Of a DNA stretch of 53,287 nt, positions 16,183 to 25,783 are shown piece after piece (within the stretch, counting starts at the first letter, position 1; each line of letters begins with the position of its first letter). The notes under the pieces are model-generated. The model was given only the letters and a program-made list of their open reading frames with translations, made no database searches and was not told the origin of the DNA. This DNA comes from Minwuiaceae bacterium. GTDB taxonomy: Bacteria; Pseudomonadota; Alphaproteobacteria; Minwuiales; Minwuiaceae. The stretch spans positions 1 to 53,287 of the forward strand of contig JANQEE010000010.1 in the NCBI GenBank assembly GCA_028278525.1, given 5' to 3'. The position numbers and the translations under genes are program-made.

Positions 16183-17124
16183 CTACCAGTTCGGGTGCTT
16201 GCCTTTGTCCTGCAACACGTGGGACTGCCGCGCCGAGACCTGCATCCGCTCGACCAGGGTATGCAGGAACATCTGCACCGCGATCGGCAGCCGCCGGTTC
16301 TTGCGCACCATGATATCCGTCGTCGCGAGCTTGAGCTGCGGGTCGATCAGCGGCACCGACACCAGTGACCGGTCCGCCAGCTCGCGCAGGATGGTGATGT
16401 TGGGCAGCAGCGAGATACCCGCGCCGGTGCGCGCGAAACTGCGCAGCGCCTCGATGGAGTTGGTCAGCAGCGCCGGTTTGACCTGCAATCCCTTGTCCAG
16501 GCAGACCTGATCGATCAGCGCCCGGATGCCGAAGGTCGTCTCCGGCACCGCGATGGGATGGTCGAGGCAGCGTTCGAACCCCACCTCCGTCTCGACGGCC
16601 AGCGGATGCCCCGGCGCCACCGACGCCGCCAGCGGGTCCGGCGTCCGCGCCGCCATCTCGATATCCGCGTGCGGCGGATGCTGGAAGGCGATCCCGATAT
16701 CCGCATCGCCGGAGACGATGGCCTCCGCCACCTGCTGGGTGCCGATCACCGTCACCTCGAAGGTCACGCCGCTATATTGCTCGCGAAACTGCGCAATGGC
16801 CGACAGCAGGGTTTCGGCGACGACACCCTCGATGCTGCAGATCCGAACGTTGCCGCGGCGCAGGCCCCGCAACCCGTCCAGCTCCGACTTCAGCACCTCC
16901 AGATCGAACAGACTGTTCCGGATGTAGTCGGCGCAGATCAGGCCGGCCGGCGTCGGGATAACGCCGTTGGCGTGCCGTTCCAGCAACGCCATGCCCATCT
17001 CGTGTTCGAGCTGCTGGATCTGGCGGCCGATGGAGGACGGCGCGACATCCAGTTTCGCCGCCGCCTTACGGATTGAGCCGGCCTTAATGACCGCGTCGAA
17101 GTACCGGTACTGAATTAAAGACAT
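16183..17124 (-). CDS. LysR-family transcriptional regulator
   Basis: This 313-residue protein has the LysR winged helix-turn-helix at the N terminus (YFDAVIKAGSIRKAAAKLDVAPSSIGRQ, read in parts at about 7-35) and then a linker helix. A periplasmic-binding-like effector domain starts near NVRICSIEG. It lies directly upstream of tctC on the same strand, so the TTT genes are its likely targets and their substrate its likely inducer. That link is inferred from position. Its own upstream region holds a dispersed repeat. Confidence 0.9.
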   Translation of the reverse strand: MSLIQYRYFDAVIKAGSIRKAAAKLDVAPSSIGRQIQQLEHEMGMALLERHANGVIPTPAGLICADYIRNSLFDLEVLKSELDGLRGLRRGNVRICSIEGVVAETLLSAIAQFREQYSGVTFEVTVIGTQQVAEAIVSGDADIGIAFQHPPHADIEMAARTPDPLAASVAPGHPLAVETEVGFERCLDHPIAVPETTFGIRALIDQVCLDKGLQVKPALLTNSIEALRSFARTGAGISLLPNITILRELADRSLVSVPLIDPQLKLATTDIMVRKNRRLPIAVQMFLHTLVERMQVSARQSHVLQDKGKHPNW

Positions 17125-17212
17125 CGGAAACCCGCCACCCTCCGGTCCGCGCGACTTCCCTATAGTACGGTTCTGGCAGGTCGCTGGAAAAGGTGCCGCT
17201 TCGTGGCCTGGA

Positions 17213-17361
17213 TGCTTCGAGACGGCGCTTCGCGCCTCCTCAGCATGAGGGCCAACTCATTGAAAACACGACGACCTCATCCTGAGGAGCAGCCCGAAGG
17301 GATGCGTCTCGAAGCCTCATCCTGAGGAGGCCCGCAGGGCCGTCTCGAAGGATGGGCAACC
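17213..17361. repeat. Dispersed intergenic repeat, copy B (long form)
   Basis: The element starts TGCTTCGAGACGGCGCTTCG and ends CGTCTCGAAGGATGGGC. Compared with the copy at 9511-9620 it has an extra internal block (GGAGCAGCCCGAAGGGATG, then CGTCTCGAAG and a second CCTCATCCTGAGGAGG), as if one half had been duplicated. Shared blocks with copy A differ at only a few bases. It lies between the LysR gene and the aspartate dehydrogenase gene. Confidence 0.85.
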
Positions 17362-17375
17362 GCTCCAAAGCACCG

Positions 17376-18173
17376 CTAAATCACCACAGTCGCACTCATA
17401 TTCCGAATCGTCCGCGCAACGCTATAAGCCGTCGACGCGGACGTCTTATCGTTGCCCGGCTCGGCCCTGCCGTCCATCTCCAGGGTCAATGTGCCCAGCG
17501 CCCCACGCGCGTCGATCCGCCCGCAGTTGGTGGTGACGGACGGGTCGGCGACCAGGGCCACCCTGGTCCGGTCCAGGCCGATGCCGGCCAGCGCGACGAT
17601 GGCCGCGATGTTGGCGTTCTTCGGATAGTCGGTCGTCGCGTCCCGGGCGCTGCCTTCGAACAGCACCGTACGGCCGGTCATGCCGCCCAGGTCGAACCTC
17701 GCCTCCGCCGGTGTGCCGCGCCACGCCCCGGGCGGTTTGACGGAGGTGTAGTGCACTTCGTCCAGGCCGCCAATGGCCAGCGCCGACAGGCCGTCGATCC
17801 CAGCGATGGCGCCGGCGGGCAGATGGATCCGGCTGCCCGCCCGTTCCGCCGTCTCGACAAGCGACCGCCGCAAGTCGTCGTCGGCCAGCGCGCCGACGGC
17901 GATCACGATAAGGTCGATCCCGGCCGCCAGCACGGCCGGGCCATGTTCGGCCACGGCCGGCTGGCCGGCGCACTCGGCGACCACGTCCGGTTTCAGGGCC
18001 AGCAGGTCCTCGATCGTCTCCACCGCCCGGCAGCCCGGTGGCAGATCCGGGCCGACAGTCGCCCCGCGCCCCGGCCGAACCAGAACGCCGGCGATATCGA
18101 CCGCCGCGTCGCCGGACAGGATCGCCGCGACCGACCGACCGATGGCGCCGAAACCGATCAACCCAACCCGCAT
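17376..18173 (-). CDS. nadX: L-aspartate dehydrogenase-like protein (NadX family)
   Basis: This 265-residue protein has a Rossmann domain starting MRVGLIGFGAIGRSVAAIL (GFGAIG near residues 6-11) and a C-terminal domain with HYTSVKPPGAW and the NANIAAIVALAGIGLDRT signature of the aspartate dehydrogenase family. The enzyme oxidises L-aspartate with NAD(P)+ to iminoaspartate, the precursor of NAD in some bacteria. The ATG at 18171-18173 was chosen because GFGAIG follows at once. It lies 19 bases after livF and is probably the last gene of the Liv operon. A role in catabolism of an imported amino acid rather than NAD synthesis is therefore possible. Confidence 0.85.
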   Translation of the reverse strand: MRVGLIGFGAIGRSVAAILSGDAAVDIAGVLVRPGRGATVGPDLPPGCRAVETIEDLLALKPDVVAECAGQPAVAEHGPAVLAAGIDLIVIAVGALADDDLRRSLVETAERAGSRIHLPAGAIAGIDGLSALAIGGLDEVHYTSVKPPGAWRGTPAEARFDLGGMTGRTVLFEGSARDATTDYPKNANIAAIVALAGIGLDRTRVALVADPSVTTNCGRIDARGALGTLTLEMDGRAEPGNDKTSASTAYSVARTIRNMSATVVI

Positions 18174-18192
18174 GCTTCGCCCGAACTCCCCG

Positions 18193-18908
<716 letters not shown>

Positions 18909-18912
<4 letters not shown>

Positions 18913-19667
18913 GGTCCGCCTCCTTCGGCCGACAGCGCGGCGGCGTATTTCTTGCCGAGATAGGCTTCGATGACCTTCTGGTTGTTGAGCACCGCCTCCG
19001 GCGTGTCGTCGGCGATCAGCGCGCCGTTCTGCAGCACGACGATCCGCTCAGAGATGCCGACCACCACCTTCATCAGATGCTCGACCAGAACGATCGTCAC
19101 CCCCTGTTCGGCGATGCGCCGGATTAGCGCCAGGGCGTCGTCGATCTCCGCCGGGTTGAGGCCGGCATTGACCTCGTCCAGGAACAGCAGCTTCGGCTTC
19201 ATCGCCAGGCTCTTGGCCAATTCCAGGCGCTTGCGCCGCGCCAGCGTCAGCGTATTGGCCGGCTGGTCGACCAGGTCGCCGAGACCGACGCCGGCCGCCA
19301 GTTCGCCGGCCTCCTGCATCGCCTGCTTCAAGGAGGCGATGCGCCCCGCGAACGCGCCGCCCGCCGCGATGTTCTCGCGCACCGTCATGTTGGGAAACGG
19401 CTGCACCACCTGGAAGGTGCGGGCGACGCCGCCGCGCGCGATCGCGTGTGGCTTGGCCCGGGTGATGTCGCGGCCGTCGAAGACGACCCGCCCGGCGGTC
19501 GCCGGGTGCACGCCCGACACCACGTTGATCAGCGTCGACTTGCCCGCGCCGTTCGGCCCGATCAGCCCGACGATCTCGCCCGGCGCGATCTCCAGGCTGA
19601 CATTGTCGACGGCACGCAGGCCGCCGAAGCTCCGGCTCACCCCGTCCAGTGTCAGCAGCGCGCTCAT
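18909..19667 (-). CDS. livG: Branched-chain amino acid-type ABC transporter ATPase (LivG)
   Basis: This 252-residue ATPase shows Walker A GPNGAGKST (about 37-45), the LivG-specific ARTFQVVQPFPNMTVRENI stretch, the Walker B LLFLDEVNAGLNPAE and H-loop VEHLMKVV. The signature is degenerate: LTLARRKRLELAKSLAM takes the place of LSxGQ, a known feature of LivG. It pairs with LivF. Its start overlaps the end of livM by four bases. Confidence 0.95.
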
Positions 19668-20596
19668 GCCGCCTTACCCCGGAACCGTCTGGCGATCTGC
19701 TCGAACGAGGTGGCGAGCCCACGCGGCAGGAACAGCACCATGGCGACGATCAGCACGCCGAGCACGGCGGCGTGCACGCCCAGGAAATTGCGCCAGACCG
19801 CCTCCTCCAGCGCCAGGAAGACGATGGCGCCGAAGATCGGGCCAAACAGCGTGCCGAGCCCGCCCAGCAGCACCATCACCAGCGGCTTGACCGAATGCAT
19901 GATGTCGAACACGTCCAGCGGCTCGATGTAATGCACCCAGTTGCCGTAGATCGCCCCGGCGACGCCGGAGAACACCGCCGACAGCCCGAACGCCGCGGTC
20001 TTGAACGTCCGCGTGTCGACGCCCAGCACCGTCGCCGCGTCCTCGTTCTGCTCGATGCAGCGGAACGCGAAGCCGAGCCGGCCGTGATGCACCAGGATCG
20101 CCACCGCCGTGGTCAGCACCGCCAGCCCCAGCATGCAGAGATAGAACGCCTGCGCCTGCACCTCCGGCGGCAGCCGGAGCAGCGGCAGGTTCATGCCCAT
20201 GCCGCCGCCGGTGATCTCCTCGCTGGTATTGACCACCTCGCGCAGGATCTCGCCGATGGACAGGCTGGCGATGGCGAAGTAGTGGCCTTTCAGGCGCAGG
20301 ATCGGCAGGCCGATCAGCAGGGCGAACCCGCCGGCGACCAGGCCGGCCGCCGCCCAGCCCACCGCCATCGGCATTTGCGCCGCCTGCAGTATCGCCGAAG
20401 TATAGGCGCCCAGTCCGAAGAACGCGGCGGTGGCAAACGACGGATAGCCGGTCATGCCGCCGATGAAGTTCCACGACATCGCCAGAACGGCATACATCGC
20501 CAGCATGGTGCCGAGGCGCAGCAGATAGGTGTCGCCGCTCAGCGCCAGCAGGCCGAACAGCAGCGTTCCGACGCCGAGGATCAGCCAGTCCCTCAT
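19664..20596 (-). CDS. livM: Branched-chain amino acid-type ABC permease (LivM)
   Basis: This 310-residue membrane protein has about nine helices and the LivM motifs AMSWNFIGGMTGYPSFATAA (read as the conserved GxxGYxSFG-like loop), KGHYFAIASLSIGEILREV and a GLSAVFSGVAGAIYG segment. It forms the membrane channel with LivH. Four-base overlaps with livH before it and livG after it show one operon. Confidence 0.94.
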   Translation of the reverse strand: MRDWLILGVGTLLFGLLALSGDTYLLRLGTMLAMYAVLAMSWNFIGGMTGYPSFATAAFFGLGAYTSAILQAAQMPMAVGWAAAGLVAGGFALLIGLPILRLKGHYFAIASLSIGEILREVVNTSEEITGGGMGMNLPLLRLPPEVQAQAFYLCMLGLAVLTTAVAILVHHGRLGFAFRCIEQNEDAATVLGVDTRTFKTAAFGLSAVFSGVAGAIYGNWVHYIEPLDVFDIMHSVKPLVMVLLGGLGTLFGPIFGAIVFLALEEAVWRNFLGVHAAVLGVLIVAMVLFLPRGLATSFEQIARRFRGKAA

Positions 20597-21459
20597 TCGT
20601 AGCCTTTCTTGCCCAACAGGCCGGTCGGGCGGACGATCAGGAAGACGATCAGCAGGCTGAAGGCGAGCGTGACCGCATGCTCCGGGCCGAGGAAGAACGC
20701 GCCGAAGCTTTCGATGATGCCGAGCGCCAGCCCGCCGACGATCGCGCCCGGCACGCTGCCCAGGCCGCCGAGCACGCAGACCACGAACGACTTACCCAGA
20801 TAGACCGTGCTGTTGAGCGGCGAGATCGGGAAAATGATGGAGAGCAAACAACCCGCCGCGCCGGCCATGAAGCCGCCGATGCCGAAGGTGATGGCGTTGA
20901 TCTTCATCACGTCCACGCCCATGAGCGCAGCCGCGTCCCGGTCCATGCGCACGGCGACGATGGCGCGGCCGATGCGGCTGTCCTTCAGCAGCCGGAACAG
21001 CATCAGCGTCAGCAGCATGGCCAGCGCCATCGCCGCGATCCGGTCGACCGGCAGCGTCACGCCGCTGAAGCTCCACGACCCCAGCGGGTTCTCCAGGATC
21101 AGCTTGCGGTAGTCGGCCTTGAACGCCGTCAGCATCGCGTTGTTGAAGATCAGGTCCAGGCCGAAGGTGAGCGTCAGCGTCATCAGCACCGGCGCGGCGA
21201 TCACCCGGTTGATGATCCCCCGTTGCAGCGCGTAGGTCAGCGCAAACACGATCCCGCCGGCGATCGGCACGGTCAGGAACGGGTGAATCCCGAACGTGGT
21301 GTAGGCGAACAGCGCGATGTAAGAGCCCAGTACGATCATCGACCCATGCAGCAGGTTGATGACGTTCAAGACCCCCCACACGAGGGAGAAGCCGACCGCG
21401 ATGCAGGCGTACAGGCCGCCCAGCGCCAGGCCGTTCGCCAGTATCTGAAGGTAGATCAT
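20593..21459 (-). CDS. livH: Branched-chain amino acid-type ABC permease (LivH)
   Basis: This 288-residue membrane protein shows the LivH pattern: ILANGLALGGLYACIAVGFS at the N terminus, WGVLNVINLLHGSMIVLGSY, and the coupling-loop region FGIGGFMAGAAGCLL with VVCVLGGLGSVPGAIVGGL near the end. It is the second membrane subunit of the Liv importer. It follows the binding-protein gene after a 75-base gap that contains a stem-loop. Confidence 0.94.
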   Translation of the reverse strand: MIYLQILANGLALGGLYACIAVGFSLVWGVLNVINLLHGSMIVLGSYIALFAYTTFGIHPFLTVPIAGGIVFALTYALQRGIINRVIAAPVLMTLTLTFGLDLIFNNAMLTAFKADYRKLILENPLGSWSFSGVTLPVDRIAAMALAMLLTLMLFRLLKDSRIGRAIVAVRMDRDAAALMGVDVMKINAITFGIGGFMAGAAGCLLSIIFPISPLNSTVYLGKSFVVCVLGGLGSVPGAIVGGLALGIIESFGAFFLGPEHAVTLAFSLLIVFLIVRPTGLLGKKGYE

Positions 21460-21483
21460 GCGTGCGTTCTCGAGCAGGTCGAA

Positions 21484-21519
21484 CGGCCCGCGCGCGACGG
21501 CGAAGCCGCCCGCGGGCCG
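21484..21519 (-). promoter_or_regulatory. Intercistronic stem-loop after the Liv binding-protein gene
   Basis: CGGCCCGCG (21484-21492) pairs perfectly with CGCGGGCCG (21511-21519), and an inner GGC-GAA-GCC stem lies within the loop. It follows the binding-protein stop by about 15 bases and has no T run, so it probably stabilises that message or dampens read-through into livH, like the hairpin after dctP. Confidence 0.55.
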
Positions 21520-21534
21520 GACCGACGGGTTACG

Positions 21535-22740
21535 CTACTTCACCCCGAAGTTGATGTCGGCCTGCTTGATCCCGTCCGGATAGACCACCATCGGCTTGCT
21601 GCCCTGGATCTGGAAGGTCGGCGGCTCCAGCGAGGTGATCTGCCCCGTGTCGCCGAACTTGATCGGGCCATAGAAGGTGGTGGTGTCCAGCGCCGCGATG
21701 GCGTCGCGCACCTTGGCGGGTTCGACCGTGCCGGCGGCCTCGATCGCCAGTTGCAAAATCACGCCGGCCGCAGCGGCGGAGGCCTGCACGTAGTCGGCCG
21801 CCGCGCCGTACTTCGCCTCGAACAGCTTGTTGAAGTTCTCCGTCGTGCCGAACACGTCGTCGCCCTTGTAGCGCACGGCCGGGTGCCACCAGGCGGAGCT
21901 GGTGATGTTCTCGGCCAGCGGGCCGCTCGCATCGATGAACTCCTGATAGGCCGGGCCGGCGATCATCGTCACCACTTCGGCGCCGACGCCCAGGTCCTTC
22001 ATCTGCTTGCGGATCAGGATCAGGTCGTTGATGTAGCCGGTGGCGAACACCCATTCGGGGTTGGACGCCTTCAACTGCGTCACCGTCGACGAATGGTCCA
22101 TGGTGCCGATGGCGTATTTCTCGGACATCACGATGTCCAGGCCGCGCTTCTCCGCGCTCTTGGCCATCTCCTTCGCCAGCGCCGTCGGGAACAGGTCATT
22201 GCGCGACAGGATGGCGACGCGCTTCAGGCCGGGCTTCTTGCCCAGCACGATGTCGGCCAGCGGTTCGGTCAGCGTCCGGTTCGGCGTGAACGTGCCGAAC
22301 AGGTACTTGTAGCCCTGGTTATAGACGGCCTCCGACGACGCCGTCGCCGCGATGGTCGGGATGCCGTACTTCTCGGAAACGCCGCCAGCCGCCTTGGCCG
22401 CGCCCGACCCGAACGGCGAGAACAGGAAGTTGACCTTGTCCTGGCTGATCAGCCGGTCGGCCGACTGTACCGCCTTCGGCGTGTTGGAGGCGTAGTCGAC
22501 ATAGACGATCTCCACCTTGTAGGTGTCGCCGCCGGCCTTGATCCCGCCCTTGGCGTTCACCGTCTCGGCCCAGATGTCGTAGCCCTGCTTCTGCTTCAGC
22601 CCCTCCGGCGACAGCGGCCCGGTCAGCGGCAGCGGCGCGCCGACCTTGATCACGCCGTCGGCAGCGGCCGCGCTGCCCATGGTGGCAAACGACAACGCCG
22701 CCGCGCCCAGCGCGGCGAGAATAACTTTTTGAATAGTCAT
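21535..22740 (-). CDS. Liv/HAAT-type ABC transporter substrate-binding protein
   Basis: This 401-residue periplasmic protein has a signal peptide (MTIQKVILAALGAAALSFATMGSAAAA in parts, cleaved near residue 27) and a type I binding fold: IKVGAPLPLTGPLSPEGLKQ, then the central VNFLFSPFGSGAAKAAGGVS ligand loop. It delivers an amino acid or related compound to LivHMGF. It is the first gene of the operon. The presence of an aspartate dehydrogenase in the same operon hints at aspartate or a compound converted to it, but this is inference. Confidence 0.92.
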   Translation of the reverse strand: MTIQKVILAALGAAALSFATMGSAAAADGVIKVGAPLPLTGPLSPEGLKQKQGYDIWAETVNAKGGIKAGGDTYKVEIVYVDYASNTPKAVQSADRLISQDKVNFLFSPFGSGAAKAAGGVSEKYGIPTIAATASSEAVYNQGYKYLFGTFTPNRTLTEPLADIVLGKKPGLKRVAILSRNDLFPTALAKEMAKSAEKRGLDIVMSEKYAIGTMDHSSTVTQLKASNPEWVFATGYINDLILIRKQMKDLGVGAEVVTMIAGPAYQEFIDASGPLAENITSSAWWHPAVRYKGDDVFGTTENFNKLFEAKYGAAADYVQASAAAAGVILQLAIEAAGTVEPAKVRDAIAALDTTTFYGPIKFGDTGQITSLEPPTFQIQGSKPMVVYPDGIKQADINFGVK

Positions 22741-22806
22741 GAATGCATACCCTCCCTCGTTCGAACTAACGATGAAGGCACGGCGTGCATCCGCATAGTG
22801 CTAATT

Positions 22807-22847
22807 CGACGCCGTAGCGTTGCACAAAACGCAACACTACGGCGTCG
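22807..22847 (-). terminator. Stem-loop terminator after the GST gene
   Basis: Arms 22807-22823 and 22831-22847 match at 16 of 17 positions around a 7-base ACAAAAC loop, starting 7 bases after the GST stop. The T run is weak. It separates the GST gene from the Liv operon promoter. Confidence 0.65.
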
Positions 22848-22853
22848 ATTGGA

Positions 22854-23459
22854 TCAGGCCTCCCAGGCCTTCTTCAGCGCCGGGCGCGCCTGCAGCCGTT
22901 CGATATAAGCCGCGACGTTCGGCTTGTCGGATATATCGGCGCCGAGCCGCGCCGCCACGATGCAGGCATGCCCGGTCATGATATCGGCACCGCTGAAATC
23001 GCCGGCCAGGAACTCCCGTCCCTCCAGCCGCGTTTCCACCGCGCTCAGCATCCGGCCCAGCAGCTTGACCGCGCGGTCCGCGTTGCCCTGGTTGCGCCGT
23101 TCCGGCGGCAGCAGCATCGTCTCGACGACGATGGTGTTGACCGGCGGCATGATCATGCCCTCGGCATAGTGCAGCCATTGCAGGTACTCCGGAAAGTCGG
23201 CCGAGGCCGTCTCCGGGATCAGCCGGCCGCCGCCGTGGCGCGCCAGGATGTACTCGACGATGGCGCCGGACTCGAACATCCTGACGTCGCCGTCCTCCAG
23301 CGCCGGCACCCGGCCCATCGGATGCACGGCCAGGTAGCCCGGCTCCCGCATCGACTTGTCGCCGAGCTTGAAGCGTTCGAGCTCGTAATCCAGGCCCAGC
23401 TCTTCCAGCAGCCAGACGATGCGCACCGCCCGTGTGTTGGGCGCATAGTAAATTTTCAT
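22854..23459 (-). CDS. Glutathione S-transferase family protein
   Basis: This 201-residue cytoplasmic protein has a thioredoxin-like N-terminal domain (MKIYYAPNTRAVRIVWLLEE; VPALEDGDVRMFESGAIVEYI, where ESGAI binds the glutathione gamma-glutamyl group) and an all-helical C-terminal domain with FLAGDFSGADIMTGHAC. Members conjugate glutathione to electrophiles or act in catabolic isomerisation. The ATG at 23457-23459 follows a GAGAGGGAG ribosome site, and the longer frame upstream is unlike a GST. It follows the flavoprotein gene at 23503 by 43 bases. Confidence 0.92.
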   Translation of the reverse strand: MKIYYAPNTRAVRIVWLLEELGLDYELERFKLGDKSMREPGYLAVHPMGRVPALEDGDVRMFESGAIVEYILARHGGGRLIPETASADFPEYLQWLHYAEGMIMPPVNTIVVETMLLPPERRNQGNADRAVKLLGRMLSAVETRLEGREFLAGDFSGADIMTGHACIVAARLGADISDKPNVAAYIERLQARPALKKAWEA

Positions 23460-23502
23460 CGCAACTCCCTCTCTTCTTAACGTTGTCCGACGCCCTGGGG
23501 GA

Positions 23503-24498
23503 TCACGCCGCGGCCGCAGTCTTGCCGGCCAGCATGCCTTCAAGCCGCTGGCGGATCAGCGCGTCCGCTTCCGCCATGATGCCGTCGATCAGTTCCTTGC
23601 AGGTCGGCACGTCGTGGATCAGCCCGGCGACCATGCCGCAGGACCAAACGCCCGCATCCATCTCGCCCTCCATCATGATCTTCGGATAGACGCCGGCGAC
23701 TTCCTTGATGATGTCCTCGAATTTCAGGTCCTTGCCGAGGGACGCTTCCTTCTCCAACAACCGCTCGGTCGCGGCGTTGTTCAGCACACGTTCCGTATTG
23801 CGCAGGGGCCGCATCACCAGTCGGGTATCCAGCTCGCTCGCCGCGACGATCGCCTGTTTCACGTTGTCGTGCACCGGCGCCTCTTTCGTCGCGATGAAAC
23901 GCGTGCCCATGTTCATGCCGTCGGCGCCCATGGCCAGCGACGCCACCAGGCTCCGCGCATCCGCCATGCCGCCGGAGGAGACGAACGGGATGGTCAGCTC
24001 GTCCGCCGCGCGGGGCAGCAGGATCATGTTCGGCACGTCGTCCTCGCCCGGGTGCCCGCCGCATTCGAAGCCGTCGACAGAGACCGCGTCGCAGCCGATC
24101 TTCTCGGCCTTCAGCGAATGCCGGACCGAGGTGCATTTATGGATCACCTTGATGCCGGCGTCCTTCAGGTAAGGCAGGTACGGCTCCGGATTGCGGCCGG
24201 CCGTCTCCACGATCTTCACGCCGCCCTCGATGATCGCCTTGATATAGGCCGGGTAGTCCGGCGGGTTCAGCGTCGGCAGGAAGGTCAGGTTCACGCCGAA
24301 CGGTTTGTCGGTCATGTCGCGGCATTTGGCGATCTCGTTGGCCAGGTCGCCGGCCGACTTCTGGGTCAGCCCGGTGATGATGCCGAGCCCACCGGCGTTC
24401 GACACCGCCGCCGCCAACTCCGCGAAGCCGACATAGTGCATGCCGCCCTGGATGATCGGATGCTCGATGCCGAACATTTCCGTGATACGCGTCTTCAT
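23503..24498 (-). CDS. Nitronate monooxygenase-like FMN oxidoreductase
   Basis: This 331-residue TIM-barrel flavoprotein shows the family pattern EHPIIQGGMHYVGFAELAAA, VSNAGGLGIITG, the CDAVSVDGFECGGHPGED phosphate-side loop and VSSGGMADARSLVASLAMGA. Nitronate monooxygenases and 2-nitropropane-dioxygenase-like proteins oxidise alkyl nitronates or act as FMN-dependent reductases. It lies upstream of the GST gene and downstream of the HxlR regulator, all on one strand, so the three may form a detoxification unit controlled by HxlR. Confidence 0.88.
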   Translation of the reverse strand: MKTRITEMFGIEHPIIQGGMHYVGFAELAAAVSNAGGLGIITGLTQKSAGDLANEIAKCRDMTDKPFGVNLTFLPTLNPPDYPAYIKAIIEGGVKIVETAGRNPEPYLPYLKDAGIKVIHKCTSVRHSLKAEKIGCDAVSVDGFECGGHPGEDDVPNMILLPRAADELTIPFVSSGGMADARSLVASLAMGADGMNMGTRFIATKEAPVHDNVKQAIVAASELDTRLVMRPLRNTERVLNNAATERLLEKEASLGKDLKFEDIIKEVAGVYPKIMMEGEMDAGVWSCGMVAGLIHDVPTCKELIDGIMAEADALIRQRLEGMLAGKTAAAA

Positions 24499-24555
24499 GA
24501 ATAGCCTCTCCTTGCTGTCTCAGGCGGGCCCGGCATCGGCCGGACCGGGTTGTCG

Positions 24556-25032
24556 TTATCGGTCCGCCGTCGCGCGGTCCCGCGCCATCTTCGGCGACAG
24601 ACGCACGGTCACCGACCGGGCGTCCACCGGCTCGCCGCAGGCGGAGCAGTGCATGCTGGGCCGCGTTATCTGGCCGCAGGCCTTGTGGGTCAGTTCGATC
24701 GGCGGCGCGCCGGTTTTGTCCAGCCAGCGGTCGCCCCAGTTCTTGAGGGCGATGACCACCGGCCAGAGATCCCGACCGCGTTCGGTCAAGCGATACTCGT
24801 GCCGCGGCGGGCGCTCCGAGTAGCTCCGGCGTTCGACGATTTGTTCCGCCTCCAGCCGCTTCAGCCGCTGGCTCAGCAGATGCGGCGAGCAGCCGGTCCG
24901 CCGCTGCAAGTCGTCGAAGCGGCGCGAGCCTAAGAACATCTCGCGCAGGATCATCAGGCTCCAGGTCTCGCCGACCATCTCGACCGTGCGGGCGACGGTG
25001 CAGACATTTTGAGAGAGGTCGGAACGGCTCAT
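24556..25032 (-). CDS. HxlR-family transcriptional regulator
   Basis: This 158-residue protein has the HxlR winged helix: CTVARTVEMVGETWSLMILR, then RTGCSPHLLSQRLKRLEAE (recognition helix) and the wing ERPPRHEYRLTERGRDLWPV. HxlR regulators respond to electrophiles or redox stress, often through an N-terminal cysteine such as the one present here (residue about 11). The C-terminal tail has three further cysteines (ACGQ, HCSACGEP) that could bind zinc. A perfect palindrome lies against its start codon. Its likely targets are the flavoprotein and GST genes downstream. Confidence 0.9.
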   Translation of the reverse strand: MSRSDLSQNVCTVARTVEMVGETWSLMILREMFLGSRRFDDLQRRTGCSPHLLSQRLKRLEAEQIVERRSYSERPPRHEYRLTERGRDLWPVVIALKNWGDRWLDKTGAPPIELTHKACGQITRPSMHCSACGEPVDARSVTVRLSPKMARDRATADR

Positions 25033-25035
25033 GGC

Positions 25036-25062
25036 GACTCACTTCATATTTTGAAGTGAGTC
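25036..25062. promoter_or_regulatory. Palindromic operator at the hxlR start
   Basis: GACTCACTTCA (25036-25046) and TGAAGTGAGTC (25052-25062) are perfect 11-base arms around TATTT. The site begins 4 bases upstream of the hxlR ATG and covers its ribosome binding region. HxlR-type proteins bind palindromes with an ACTT/AAGT core, so autoregulation is likely. Confidence 0.7.
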
Positions 25063-25105
25063 TTATCGCGGATCCGTGGCCCTGGTCAAGGACGCGGCGG
25101 CGGCG

Positions 25106-25783
25106 TCAATCCGCGCGCAGTTTATAGCCGGCGCCGCGTACTGTCTGCAGCTTGTCGCCCTGCGGCCCCAGCTTGCGTCGGAGCCGGCCGACATAGACGT
25201 CGACGATGTTGGTCAGCGGGTCTTCGCTCGCGCCCCAGACGCTGTTCAGGATGCGCTCGCGCGAGAACACGCGGCCGGGCTTGGACAGGAACAGTTTCAG
25301 GATCTCGCGTTCCTTCGCCGTCAGGTCCAGCGGCTCGCCCTCGACCGTCGTCTCCAGCGTGTCCAGGTCCAGCGCGATGGCGCCGGCGCTTAAGACCGTC
25401 TCCGGCGCCGCCTCGACGAACCGGCCGGAGCGGCGCGCCAGCGCCTCGACCCGGGCGATCAGTTCGTCGAACTCGAACGGCTTGACCATGTAGTCGTCGG
25501 CGCCGATGCGCAAACCCTCGACCCGTTCGTCCAGCGCATCCAGCGCCGACAGGATCAGGATCGGCGTATAGTCGCGCCGCGCTCTCAGCTTGCGGCAGAA
25601 ATCCTGCCCCGGCAGGCCCGGCAGCATCAGGTCCAGCACGATGACGTCGAACCGGTCCTGCCGGGCGAGTTCCAATCCGGTCTCCCCGTCGGGCGCGTGG
25701 GTGACCGTCCAGCCCTCCGCGCGCAGCCCGCGGAGCACGAAGTCCGCAACCCGCGCCTCGTCTTCCACCAGCAACACGTTCAT
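25106..25783 (-). CDS. OmpR/PhoB-type response regulator
   Basis: This 225-residue regulator has a receiver domain (acidic pocket E7 D8, phospho-acceptor D51 in VIVLDLMLPG, lysine in DDYMVKPFEF near 100) and a winged-helix DNA-binding domain (EREILKLFLSKPGRVFSRERIL; VDVYVGRLRRKLG). It is activated by phosphorylation, most likely by the kinase encoded at 26072-27649, 288 bases upstream on the same strand. The ATG at 25781-25783 overlaps the stop codon of a small upstream frame (25780-25857), which suggests coupled translation. Confidence 0.93.
   Translation of the reverse strand: MNVLLVEDEARVADFVLRGLRAEGWTVTHAPDGETGLELARQDRFDVIVLDLMLPGLPGQDFCRKLRARRDYTPILILSALDALDERVEGLRIGADDYMVKPFEFDELIARVEALARRSGRFVEAAPETVLSAGAIALDLDTLETTVEGEPLDLTAKEREILKLFLSKPGRVFSRERILNSVWGASEDPLTNIVDVYVGRLRRKLGPQGDKLQTVRGAGYKLRAD

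Noticed and set aside
22807..22847. The long inverted repeat upstream of the Liv operon, considered as an operator
   Set aside because: It starts 7 bases after the GST stop codon and has a loop size normal for a terminator, so that role is the simpler one.
20677..22908. A 743-codon open plus-strand frame opposite the Liv binding-protein and permease genes
   Set aside because: The protein is a mix of arginine, glutamine, histidine and aspartate typical of the antisense frame of GC-rich genes, with no domains, and it lies wholly over well-supported minus-strand genes.
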